Shown piece after piece: positions 9,003-17,483 of a stretch of 64,000 nt of DNA; positions within the stretch are counted from its first letter, which is position 1; each line of letters opens with the position of its first letter. Source of the stretch: Butyrivibrio sp. (GTDB taxonomy: Bacteria; Bacillota; Clostridia; Lachnospirales; Lachnospiraceae); assembly GCA_024694565.1 (NCBI GenBank), contig JAILJR010000192.1, positions 17,016 through 81,015 on the forward strand. The letters are read 5' to 3'. The position numbers and the translations under genes are program-made. The notes below the pieces were generated by a model. It was given only the letters and a program-made list of their open reading frames with translations. It was not told the origin of the DNA and ran no database searches.

Positions 9003-11120
9003 TCACCTTGATCCCCTTATTTTTAATATGTTTGGAACCCAGTTGATCAGTTTCAGACGGCTGGTCTTGTCGATAGCCAGCATTCCAATCTGATAGTAGC
9101 CAGGCGGAAGCGCCCCCTTCTCTATTCGCAGCTTATATCCCGTCAGATCCACATTGACCTGATCTCCGAGCCTGACCCTGATGTCAGGACGATACCAGAT
9201 ATAAGGGTCAAAGGAATATACCTTTTCTCCAACAGGACCTGCTCCGTCCTCGTTCCGTGCTACAAGACGAAGAAGAAGCTTCTTTTCAAAAATTGCGTTG
9301 TCCGAGCCTATGACGAAGGAATATCCCTTGAGGTAATACCCCTCCTCACAGCCTGTGGCAGTAACTCCGTACAGCCAGTTGTCCATGGTTCCGTTGTATT
9401 CACAGCCAACTCTCAGGCACTGATCCTCTCTTGCCCCGCGTATGCCCTTTTCATGGATTGAGACCGATGCATAGGGCAGATCCTCAACCGGAGTGTAGTC
9501 CTCCCTTGGTATGATTGCCGATATAGTCTCATCCTCCGTCAGGTGCGGACTGTAGAAAGGATCCTCGTTGTAGAGGTGGGAGTGCCTTGTCATGAGAAGG
9601 TCACCCTCCCGGGCAAGTCTTTCCATCTTTTTGGGATCAAGGTTGTCAAGTCCGCGGGTCAGCGACTCATGGTGATAGAGATAGATGTGATTGCAGCACA
9701 CATTGTAATACCCGCGTTCATGCATCTGATAGCAGAAATCAACATCATTGAAGGCAACCTTGAGATCCTCGCAAAAGCCCCCTATGTCATTAAACTTCTT
9801 CCTGCTGATCATGAGGCAGGCAGCCGTGGAGCCTATTGTGTTGTGTATTCCCCTGTTATAGCCAAAATAATGGTTTTTGCCGTCGTGCATCTTCTGGAGC
9901 TTGTGCACGGGGCCACGCCTTACATTGGCAATTCCCGCGTGCTGGATCAGATCGCTGTCAGGGTAGATGAGCTTTGCCCCTACCACGCCGACATGCTTAA
10001 GCTGAGCCTGTGACAGCATCTCCCGAAGCCAGCCCTCCCTGGCACACTCAATGTCATCATTCATGAAAAGCAGGAACTCACCCATCGAGTTCCTTGCCCC
10101 CTGATTGCACATGGACGAAAAATTAAAATCCTGAAGCTTGTAGATATAATTTATCTTTACAAGCCCGTTCTTGCGTTCAGCCCGCGATGCATAAACGCCG
10201 TATTTTACACGGTTCGCTGCGCTTGAGCCGTTGTCGATGATAACTATGTCGTATCTGATGTCATCACCGGCTGTTGTGCTTATTATGGAATCAAGACACT
10301 GCTTGAGTATCTCGGGATGATCCCTGGAAGGTATGATTATGCTCACGGTTGCAGGCTTTAAAAGCATATGCCTCGATGAATGGAAGCTTCTCCCGTAAAA
10401 GACATCCTGCTCCGGATCTCTGTGAAAGAGCACTTCCCTGATGTGCCCGATCGGAAAATCAAGTCCGGTCCTCTTTCCGAAGGCATGTTCATGTATTGCC
10501 AGCATGCAGAACATTACATCAGCTGACAAAAGAGATGCTTCAAGCCCCGCCTGCTCAACAGACCCTCGCTTTCCGGATGTACCTCCGAGCATTTTGACCG
10601 CATTGTCATATTCCGGTGCGGAATCATGCATCACACCTGACCTGCAGGCAAAAAAGCTTCCAATGTAAAAAGCATTCAGATATGAATCCGGAGACCAGTC
10701 CGGCTTAAAATACGGATGGATGTATTTTCCACCCTTGCCGCTCTCATCCTCATCACCATAGACCACGTTGTGCTCCGGGTGCGCTATGAAATACTGCTTA
10801 ACGACCTCAGCGGCTTTTTTAACCAGCTTTCCCTTTGGACTTACAAAGAGATAAACTGTATTCTCATCACCCCTGTCATCCTGTACATCCCATATCTTCC
10901 CATAAGGAACTACCTTTACCTCCGGCTCGGGAAGCTTGTGCGGAATCAGCTCTCCGTTAGCAGCTGTCTCATACTGAATAGGAGCTTCACCCGACACAGG
11001 CGGCTCTTTTTCCACTTCTTTCTGCCATCTGTCGTAGGCAGACGACTTCGCGGCCAGAAGCCTGTTGTATTTTGTTGTACTCTTTTTCACCAGAGCTGCC
11101 TTGGCCAGCTTCTTAAACAT
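9003..11120 (-). CDS. GT2 glycosyltransferase with truncated first domain and C-terminal beta domain
   Basis: A 705-residue protein. The N-terminal part (about 75-255) resembles only the second half of a GT2 domain (VVYGDEDESG, PYFKPDWSPDSYL, YIGSFF); the donor-binding half is missing. A complete GT2 domain follows (about 258-510): SIIIPSRDHPEIL, IDNGSS, LFMNDDIE, ACLMISRKKF, NDVDFCYQMHERGY. The last 160 residues or so look beta-rich and unrelated to GT2, similar in general style to accessory sugar-binding domains. ATG at 11120 is taken, with purine-rich AAGGTAAGGGGA before it; GTG at 11132-11135 is possible but badly spaced. A 155-bp gap without a clear promoter separates it from the methyltransferase-kinase gene upstream. 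Confidence 0.82.
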   Translation of the reverse strand: MFKKLAKAALVKKSTTKYNRLLAAKSSAYDRWQKEVEKEPPVSGEAPIQYETAANGELIPHKLPEPEVKVVPYGKIWDVQDDRGDENTVYLFVSPKGKLVKKAAEVVKQYFIAHPEHNVVYGDEDESGKGGKYIHPYFKPDWSPDSYLNAFYIGSFFACRSGVMHDSAPEYDNAVKMLGGTSGKRGSVEQAGLEASLLSADVMFCMLAIHEHAFGKRTGLDFPIGHIREVLFHRDPEQDVFYGRSFHSSRHMLLKPATVSIIIPSRDHPEILKQCLDSIISTTAGDDIRYDIVIIDNGSSAANRVKYGVYASRAERKNGLVKINYIYKLQDFNFSSMCNQGARNSMGEFLLFMNDDIECAREGWLREMLSQAQLKHVGVVGAKLIYPDSDLIQHAGIANVRRGPVHKLQKMHDGKNHYFGYNRGIHNTIGSTAACLMISRKKFNDIGGFCEDLKVAFNDVDFCYQMHERGYYNVCCNHIYLYHHESLTRGLDNLDPKKMERLAREGDLLMTRHSHLYNEDPFYSPHLTEDETISAIIPREDYTPVEDLPYASVSIHEKGIRGAREDQCLRVGCEYNGTMDNWLYGVTATGCEEGYYLKGYSFVIGSDNAIFEKKLLLRLVARNEDGAGPVGEKVYSFDPYIWYRPDIRVRLGDQVNVDLTGYKLRIEKGALPPGYYQIGMLAIDKTSRLKLINWVPNILKIRGSR

Positions 11121-11275
11121 TCCCCTTACCTTCACTCCTCATCTGTAAATGCCTGTTTGTATCTGAATTATTTCGATATGACGCAGATACCGTAAGTGCC
11201 CAAAAGACATACGCAAACGGCATCCTGCTTCTTTGTGATCACTGCTTCATTATTTGGCTGCGCTATTTGGCTTCA

Positions 11276-13444
11276 TCACTCGTCGTCGAATTCATCCCCA
11301 TAAGAATCATCCCCACGTCGTGAAAGAAGCTTTTTGCCTATCCTGCCAAAGATATTTTCCTTCTTCGGCTCCTCTTTGGGTGCACTGCTGTGGATCGATG
11401 CCACAACAGCATCTGCGCTGCTCTTTGGAATAAGTGTTGTCAGGAGTCTGAGCCTTAGCTGGTTTTTCTCCTGGACACTCAGCTTGTTGCTTGTCAGACC
11501 AAATTCAATATTGGGGTCATTCGTGTTAAATACCATGCTGTCGTCGGATATCCACTCTCCGTTGACCGGATGGATATCAATGCTGATATCATTTTCCGAA
11601 ATCTGCTCTCCGTTCCAGCTCGCATCACGAATAGTGACCATACATGGCGAAAAAGCGGGATCAACGCGCACTACCCTGCAGTCGGAACTAACCTTTATAT
11701 TGAGGCTTATCTCATTCTTGTCATTGTAGCGCTCCTTAGGAAAGATCGAATCATCCTCCGAGTATCCGTCTCCCTCGTCAAGATAGATCTGCACCGTATT
11801 GTCAGCTCTGACGCCCGTGTCGGAACCCTGTATCTCTTTTGGCACCTCTGACTTTTTACCGATGCTCTTCCAGATCTCAACCATTGATTTGCGGTTGCCC
11901 GTCACATATTTCTGGAAGGCATATTCTTCCTTGAGAAGAATATCTATGTCCTCTCCGGTTATCTTCAGCTTTTCATATACAGGTCTTGGGTCGAAGCTCT
12001 CCCTCTTCCTGTCCTCGAGCCTGTAGCAGTAGAGCGCCCTCCACACCTGTTCCTTCACCGGAATGCACTTTCCGTAGGTCCACTCATAGTCTATTATAGT
12101 CCAAATGGGACCATTGACCAGAATATTTGAAAAGATGAGATCGTAATCCGACACCGGATATTCCTGATTGTAGCCTATCCTTGTAATGTAATCCCTGATT
12201 AGCTGGTAAAAGCCCTCCCGGTCATCCTTCTCAAGACATTCATCCAGGAGCGATGAGAGCGGCACGCCGTTTACAAAAGAGAAAACCGCACACCCTTCCT
12301 CTTCATCTATCTGACAGTCATTGATCTCTATGTTGCCGCCCCTGAACCTGTCTACCAGTCCCTCATAGGCAGCACGAATACTGTAGATATGATCCAGCGC
12401 CGCATCTGTGAGAGGATATTTTCTGATGGTAAGATGCCCTTCCTCATCCTTTACAATGTCGGTCCTTATCTTAAAATCATCTATCCTGTCGTTGGAATAC
12501 TTACTGTAGACGGTATCAAAGCCGGGTCCTAAGATGACCTCAAACGAGTTGGCAAATTCACCGTACAGCCCGTCAGCTATCATGGTCTCAAATGCATGCT
12601 TCTCATTGAAGAGGACCATTCTGTCCCTGTCATAGTTCCTGACATTGTCCGACAGCTCTCCGTAGGACGGGAAGTAGTCGTCGGAATGAAGCACATTCAT
12701 CAGCTTGTAATCGGGATACGGATAGTAGAAGTGGTAATCCTCCATTCCGCACCTTTTGAAAATATTTATCAGGCCGCGCCTTGAGAAGGTCCTGACGACA
12801 CTGTCCGCGGGATACCCCTCGATCCCTGAAAAATATGTACTGAGATGATCCTCAACGCAGCCGGCAAAATACTTAAGTCCAAGTCTGTTCTCAATTGCGA
12901 TGACGATCCTGCCGTCGTCCTTTAAATGATTTTTGAGCATCATAAGAAATTTCTCATAGGGGTTGTCCGAACCGATATATCCCTGACCATATTCAAAAAC
13001 TCCGATGAGAAAGATATAATCAAAGTCATCAGGCAGGTCAGGCTCAATATCCCTGAAGTTGCCCACGTGAATGGTGACATTGTCATACTCCGCATTCCTG
13101 GTCGCATTAATTTCAGAGCGCCTCTTTGAAAGGTCGCATGCCACAACCTCTCCGGCCTTGCGGGCCAGGGTTCCTGTAACAGCGCCGCACCCTGCTCCAA
13201 CCTCCAGAACCTTTGCTCCCGGATCCATTGGAATCCACTCTACAATATTCCCCCTAAGGTCAGAGAGATGGTAGAGTATGGGCCACGATTTGCTCTCCTC
13301 AATTATCCTCTGATAATCCTCTTTTTTATACTTCCTGACAATCTCAAGAAGATCATTCTCCACATTTCCGTCACTGTAGAGATCAACTCCCGAATAGTGT
13401 TTAAAATTCAGGCAAACGCCTCCTATCATCATATCATCCTGCAT
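11276..13444 (-). CDS. Methyltransferase with kinase-like domain (possible chain-capping enzyme)
   Basis: A 722-residue multidomain protein. Seen: a class I SAM methyltransferase (about 50-290) with the SAM loop VLEVGAGCGA (79-88), ACD (102-104), and IENRLGLKYFAG; then a protein-kinase/APH-like region (about 320-490) with a beta-3-type lysine (TIRKYPL) and a catalytic-loop-like stretch DLIFSNIL followed by TIIDYEW, matching the Asp/Asn/Asp pattern of such kinases; then a beta-rich region (about 540-690) and a basic/acidic tail. The start overlaps the ABC ATPase stop by 11 bp with AAGGTGGAAG upstream, so the two are translationally coupled. Family knowledge: WbdD of E. coli O9a joins a methyltransferase and a kinase that cap the chain, and Wzt recognises the cap. 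The same role here is inferred from layout and position, not from homology I could test. Confidence 0.75.
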   Translation of the reverse strand: MQDDMMIGGVCLNFKHYSGVDLYSDGNVENDLLEIVRKYKKEDYQRIIEESKSWPILYHLSDLRGNIVEWIPMDPGAKVLEVGAGCGAVTGTLARKAGEVVACDLSKRRSEINATRNAEYDNVTIHVGNFRDIEPDLPDDFDYIFLIGVFEYGQGYIGSDNPYEKFLMMLKNHLKDDGRIVIAIENRLGLKYFAGCVEDHLSTYFSGIEGYPADSVVRTFSRRGLINIFKRCGMEDYHFYYPYPDYKLMNVLHSDDYFPSYGELSDNVRNYDRDRMVLFNEKHAFETMIADGLYGEFANSFEVILGPGFDTVYSKYSNDRIDDFKIRTDIVKDEEGHLTIRKYPLTDAALDHIYSIRAAYEGLVDRFRGGNIEINDCQIDEEEGCAVFSFVNGVPLSSLLDECLEKDDREGFYQLIRDYITRIGYNQEYPVSDYDLIFSNILVNGPIWTIIDYEWTYGKCIPVKEQVWRALYCYRLEDRKRESFDPRPVYEKLKITGEDIDILLKEEYAFQKYVTGNRKSMVEIWKSIGKKSEVPKEIQGSDTGVRADNTVQIYLDEGDGYSEDDSIFPKERYNDKNEISLNIKVSSDCRVVRVDPAFSPCMVTIRDASWNGEQISENDISIDIHPVNGEWISDDSMVFNTNDPNIEFGLTSNKLSVQEKNQLRLRLLTTLIPKSSADAVVASIHSSAPKEEPKKENIFGRIGKKLLSRRGDDSYGDEFDDE

Positions 13445-14855
13445 AATCTTCCACCTTACATGTCGATTCCATATCGAAGTAGCCCACGGTATTTTTATCT
13501 GATACTACGGTTACATTAAGTGCATCATACAATCTGTGATATACGGTAAAGTCATTCTTTTCAAAGCCTGTCACTCCGAAGCTCAGAAGGTACTCGCCCC
13601 CCTGAAGAGTCATCTTCTGGGTAAAAGAGATGTCCTTCACATCACCGCTGCTGACCGGTTCAAGAAAGGCCTTCTCAACCATAGAGTTGGTTCCTGTTAT
13701 CTCAATGCCCATGATATTTTTGAAGGTAAAGGCAAATATCGGTGCAGCAACATCCCTCTTAAAGCGAACTCTCATATGTACGGTAAACTCTGTTCCCTTT
13801 ATTACGGAGTTCGACCTTACGCCCCTGTCGTCCGTCACCCAGAATTCCTCGATTGCAGCTGCGCCATCTCCGTATTCCAAAGTGTCCGGGTTTTCCGTAT
13901 GCTGCTTATCCGGCCTTTCTGCGGCTTCATTTCCCTTCGGACTATCTGCTTCTTTGCCCTTTTGTGCCTTGCCGGATTTCTTTTTATCTCCCGGTCCGGT
14001 ATTTTTCACAGAAGCTTCCTGATAGGGCTCATCCTTCTTCCCTGCCTTTCTTGCGGCAGCTTCCCTGACTTCCTCATCGTCTAGAAGGTTTTGCACATCG
14101 CTCTTTGGAAGCGGGAACTGACCGACAAGTACCTGCTTGTAGATATCAATCATTTTCTTGGGAGTACCCTCGCCGAGCAGGACTCCCTGATTGAGAAGCA
14201 CAGCCCTGTCGCAGTATTTGCTGATGCTTGAAAGGTCATGGGATACGAAGAGTATGGTCTTTCCCTGCTTTTTGAACTCCTCGAATTTGTGGTAGCACTT
14301 TGCCTGGAAAAACACATCGCCAACTGACAGCGCCTCATCTACTATGAGAATCTCAGGGTCAATGTTGATTGCCACTGCAAATGCAAGTCTGACAAACATA
14401 CCGCTTGAATACGTCTTCACCGGCTGGTAAACATAGTCGCCGATGTCAGCAAATTCAAGGATTGCAGAGAGCCTTCTGGTAATCTCTTCCTCGGAAAAGC
14501 CAATCATCATTCCGTTTAAATAAATATTGTCAATGCCGTTGTATTCCATGTTGAAGCCGGCACCGAGCTCTAAAAGAGCTGAAATATGGCCGTCCACGCT
14601 GACCTCACCCTGTGTAGGGGTAAGCACCCCGGTGATGATCTTTAAGATTGTTGATTTCCCTGAGCCGTTGGTACCAATAATGCCAACAGTCTCTCCCTTT
14701 TTTACCTTGAGATTTACATTATTGAGGGCAAGATGCTCCTTGAACCTTCTGCCCATTGACAGCCCCAGGGAATCCTTCAGCCTGTCGATTGGCTTGTCAT
14801 AAAGCTTATAAACTTTTGTGAGGTTCTTCACCTCTATCGCAATGTCTTTTTCCAT
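13434..14855 (-). CDS. wzt: Polysaccharide ABC exporter ATPase with C-terminal sugar-binding-like domain (Wzt/TagH type)
   Basis: A 473-residue ATPase powering export of a lipid-linked glycan. Seen: ABC domain (1-245) with Walker A GTNGSGKST (61-69), Q-loop region, signature YSSGM, Walker B ILIVDEALSVGD and switch SHD; then a long charged Lys/Glu/Asp/Gly linker (about 265-330); then a beta-rich domain (about 335-465) that looks like the Wzt C-terminal carbohydrate-binding domain. Wzt proteins with this domain select chains carrying a terminal modification. The gene lies 19 bp after the permease gene and overlaps the methyltransferase-kinase gene, so the three form one unit. Start ATG with AGGGA upstream. 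The name is functional shorthand; TagH-like is an alternative label. Confidence 0.9.
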   Translation of the reverse strand: MEKDIAIEVKNLTKVYKLYDKPIDRLKDSLGLSMGRRFKEHLALNNVNLKVKKGETVGIIGTNGSGKSTILKIITGVLTPTQGEVSVDGHISALLELGAGFNMEYNGIDNIYLNGMMIGFSEEEITRRLSAILEFADIGDYVYQPVKTYSSGMFVRLAFAVAINIDPEILIVDEALSVGDVFFQAKCYHKFEEFKKQGKTILFVSHDLSSISKYCDRAVLLNQGVLLGEGTPKKMIDIYKQVLVGQFPLPKSDVQNLLDDEEVREAAARKAGKKDEPYQEASVKNTGPGDKKKSGKAQKGKEADSPKGNEAAERPDKQHTENPDTLEYGDGAAAIEEFWVTDDRGVRSNSVIKGTEFTVHMRVRFKRDVAAPIFAFTFKNIMGIEITGTNSMVEKAFLEPVSSGDVKDISFTQKMTLQGGEYLLSFGVTGFEKNDFTVYHRLYDALNVTVVSDKNTVGYFDMESTCKVEDYAG

Positions 14856-14873
14856 AGTATTCCCTGTATTCCA

Positions 14874-15872
14874 TCACAGAACATCGGCAAAATGAGGCTT
14901 GCTGCGCTTGAAAATCAGTGCTCCAAAGCAGAATGCAGCGACCACAAATATCCAGAAGTATGTGGATGAGTAGAAGTGCTCAAAAAACCATGTATCTCCG
15001 TAGATGGTGTTTCTGAAGCCCTCCACTATGTATGTCATTGGATTTAACTTGATTATCCACTTGTACCTGTCAGGTACGATATCAATATTCCAAAGAATAG
15101 GGGTCGCCCACTGGAAGAGCTGCAGGCCTATGGATATAATCTGCAGAAGATCCCTGAAGAACACCACAATCGAGCAGGTAGCGTAGCTTAGCGACAGCAC
15201 CAGGATAAACTCACAGCCCACATAGTATATGAACTGAAGCCAGTAAATAGTCGGATAATACCCGTAAATAATTGCTATGAGCATGAGCACCCCAATGAAG
15301 AAGATGTGAATGAACATGGCTGCAATTATCTTGATAATGGGCAGGATGCTTATCTTGAAAAGAACCTTCTTTACAAGATAATTGTACTCAAGAAGGGACG
15401 TGGTCCCGTTTGTGAGTGCCTCAGTAAAGAAAAACCAGGGCACAAGTCCGGCCGTCAAAAACAGGACGTATGGTACCTCCACACCTCCTGAAACAGCCTG
15501 AGCCCTGGACTGGAATATTACATCAAAGACAATATAGTACATGCAGACAGTGACCACCGGCTGAGCCAGCGCCCACACTATCCCCATGTATGAGCCGGCA
15601 TATCGCTTCTTGAAATCATTTATTGCCAGCCTCTTTATGAGCTTCCTTGAGTTGTATAACTCCAGAGGAAGGACCATAAGCCTGTCATACCACAAAAAGA
15701 CAAGGATGCAGCTTATACCGATAAGCAGGCATCCACATACCTTTTTGAGCAGCTCCGTATCCGGATCCGCCAGCGGATTATCATGAAAGATAAGCAGCAG
15801 CGCCAGGATGAGTGCCAGGCTGTAAAAAATACAAAGACCTCTCGATTTGGGGAGCCTTTTTGTCATACTCAT
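14874..15872 (-). CDS. wzm: Polysaccharide ABC exporter permease (Wzm/TagG type)
   Basis: A 332-residue ABC-2 membrane protein. Seen: the family hallmark AINDFKKRYAGSYMGIVWA (about 80-98) followed by six hydrophobic segments, including FFTEALTNGTTSLLEYN and LNPMTYIVEGFRN near the last loop. Two additional hydrophobic segments precede the hallmark (about 12-65), longer than the usual TagG/Wzm N-terminus. The start is ATG at 15872 overlapping the rfbC stop codon (TGATG), with AAGGAG 5 nt upstream. It pairs with the ATPase immediately downstream. Substrate is inferred to be the polymer made by the adjacent GT2 enzymes. Confidence 0.92.
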   Translation of the reverse strand: MSMTKRLPKSRGLCIFYSLALILALLLIFHDNPLADPDTELLKKVCGCLLIGISCILVFLWYDRLMVLPLELYNSRKLIKRLAINDFKKRYAGSYMGIVWALAQPVVTVCMYYIVFDVIFQSRAQAVSGGVEVPYVLFLTAGLVPWFFFTEALTNGTTSLLEYNYLVKKVLFKISILPIIKIIAAMFIHIFFIGVLMLIAIIYGYYPTIYWLQFIYYVGCEFILVLSLSYATCSIVVFFRDLLQIISIGLQLFQWATPILWNIDIVPDRYKWIIKLNPMTYIVEGFRNTIYGDTWFFEHFYSSTYFWIFVVAAFCFGALIFKRSKPHFADVL

Positions 15873-16417
15873 CAATACTCCTTGATTCCTCCCCACTTTG
15901 TATCCTTCTCAGAAAGATTCAGCTCTATACCATCCCACAGAGGCCACTCAACTCCGATATCAGGATCGTTCCAGATAAGACCACCCTCATCATTTGGGTG
16001 ATAAAAGTCAGAACACTTATATGCAAACTCAGCGTATTCGGAGAGCACAAGAAAGCCGTGTGCAAAGCCCTTGGGTATAAAGAACTGCTTCTTATTCTCT
16101 GCTGTGAGAGTTACACCAAACCATTTCCCGAAGGTCTTTGAGTCTCTTCTGAGGTCGACAGCAACATCGAAAACCTCACCGTTTATGCAGCGAACAAGCT
16201 TATCCTGCGGAAACTTTTTCTGAAAATGAAGACCGCGGAGCACACCGCGTTTACTTGCCGACTGGTTATCCTGCACAAATTCCATGTCTATGCCGGCTTC
16301 GACAAAGTCGTTCTTATTATAGGTCTCGACAAAATAGCCTCTGGCGTCGCCGAACACAGTCGGGGTGATCACCTTCAGGCCTTCAATTTCACAAGTTTCA
16401 ACAGTTATTTTTCCCAT
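15872..16417 (-). CDS. rfbC: dTDP-4-dehydrorhamnose 3,5-epimerase
   Basis: A 181-residue cupin epimerase converting dTDP-4-keto-6-deoxyglucose to dTDP-4-keto-L-rhamnose. Seen: GYFVETYN, VQDNQSASKRGVLRGLHFQ (catalytic His within LRGLH), DLRRDSKTFGKW, IPKGFAHGF, and the FAYKCSDFYHP stretch with the catalytic tyrosine. Full normal length. Start ATG with GGAGAA upstream. It overlaps the exporter permease by one base and follows the anchored Ser/Gly-rich protein by about 70 bp. The reductase RfbD needed to finish dTDP-L-rhamnose is not in the window. Confidence 0.95.
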   Translation of the reverse strand: MGKITVETCEIEGLKVITPTVFGDARGYFVETYNKNDFVEAGIDMEFVQDNQSASKRGVLRGLHFQKKFPQDKLVRCINGEVFDVAVDLRRDSKTFGKWFGVTLTAENKKQFFIPKGFAHGFLVLSEYAEFAYKCSDFYHPNDEGGLIWNDPDIGVEWPLWDGIELNLSEKDTKWGGIKEY

Positions 16418-16486
16418 TGTTTTTCTTCTCCGATCATGTTTGATTTTTCGAATGAGTTATTTGCTCCGGTCAGCCTGCGTTGTAAA

Positions 16487-17335
16487 TTACGGAATACCGA
16501 CGGGAGTCCCGGTAATGGTTTGTGATGCGGGGATGTAGTCATCGTAAGTGCTTTGCAGGTAACCGGTGGAACTGCTTATTGTGCCGGAGCTGACGCTTGC
16601 CGAACTATCGGGCGATAAGCTGACAGATATGCCTGTCGAACCCGCCGGAGTGCCTTGAAAGCCCTGTGGTGTACCTGACGAACCCACAGATGTACCTGAT
16701 GGACTTACAGGTGTGTTTGACGAACCCGCTGATATACCTGTCGAACCCGCCGTTGATGTGCCTGGCGTATAGCTTCCGGGATTTAGGGATGCTCCGCTTA
16801 GGGAATTGGCTCCTGTAGAAAGTGAATTGTCATAGGCCGATACTCCACCAGCCGCTCCCATGGCTCCGTCGTATGAGTCTGACAGGGAGGTGTCAGCTGA
16901 GTAGGGGTTAAAATTGCCTGTGGAATAATAGCCTGCTTCGGGGTTTGGATTTATGAGGTCCCCGACTATTGCCATTCCCGTTCCGGTAGGCTCCTGTTCA
17001 GAAGAAAGGTTCTCAGCAGCTGCCGCATCCACCTTATCTCCTGACTCGGTATTTTTCCTTCTTACTACAACTGCAGGTACACGCTCGGTCGGATCAAAAA
17101 AATCCGCATCAAGCTCAAAGCCGGACAGATTGTCTCCAATCTGGGTCGGGCTGAATTTACCGCTGACCTGCTCATCAACTGATATTTCTTCTGTACTCTG
17201 AGGTCCGCTCTTATCTTTTCCCCCGCCAAACAGCGCCGAAAGCTTATCAACATTGGTGGCATATACAATGACAAGCACCAGTATAAAAGCACTGATGATC
17301 ATCAGGATTGCCATCCTGAAAACCTTTGCATCCAT
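16487..17335 (-). CDS. Membrane-anchored Ser/Gly/Thr-rich protein of unknown function
   Basis: I do not recognise this 282-residue protein. Seen: one N-terminal membrane segment (about 7-27) with no lipobox, a short charged region, then a long low-complexity extracytoplasmic part rich in Ser, Gly, Thr and Pro (about 130-282), with loosely repeated GSSGTP/GSTGIS units; there is no LPXTG motif. The start ATG has a good GGGGAAA site, and an inverted repeat lies directly upstream of it. It sits between rfbA and rfbC, an unusual place for a non-enzyme. It could be a surface stalk, a glycan or exporter scaffold, or a glycosylated protein (inference only). Confidence 0.75.
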   Translation of the reverse strand: MDAKVFRMAILMIISAFILVLVIVYATNVDKLSALFGGGKDKSGPQSTEEISVDEQVSGKFSPTQIGDNLSGFELDADFFDPTERVPAVVVRRKNTESGDKVDAAAAENLSSEQEPTGTGMAIVGDLINPNPEAGYYSTGNFNPYSADTSLSDSYDGAMGAAGGVSAYDNSLSTGANSLSGASLNPGSYTPGTSTAGSTGISAGSSNTPVSPSGTSVGSSGTPQGFQGTPAGSTGISVSLSPDSSASVSSGTISSSTGYLQSTYDDYIPASQTITGTPVGIP

Positions 17336-17345
17336 CTATTTCCCC

Positions 17346-17394
17346 AAACAGACCGGTCTCGGGTAATATGCATAAGCCCCTTAACGGTCTGTTT
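17346..17394 (-). promoter_or_regulatory. Perfect 10-bp inverted repeat abutting the ribosome site of the Ser/Gly-rich protein gene
   Basis: AAACAGACCG and CGGTCTGTTT are separated by 29 nt; the second arm ends next to the GGGGAAA ribosome site. The loop carries a smaller GGG/CCC pairing. Such a leader fold could control access to the start codon. Confidence 0.5.
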
Positions 17395-17437
17395 TTCATA
17401 ACACACTTTTTAAATCCCCAAATCAGGACTTTCCGTA

Positions 17438-17462
17438 CAAAACAGGGAAAATCCCTCTTTTG
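17438..17462 (-). promoter_or_regulatory. Hairpin just after rfbA
   Basis: Arms of 11 nt (CAAAACAGGGA / TCCCTCTTTTG on the plus strand, one mismatch) with a 3-nt loop, 21 nt after the rfbA stop. No clear T-run follows, so it may be an mRNA-processing or weak termination structure rather than a full terminator. Confidence 0.4.
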
Positions 17463-17483
17463 CACACAGAAAGCCAAAATTTA

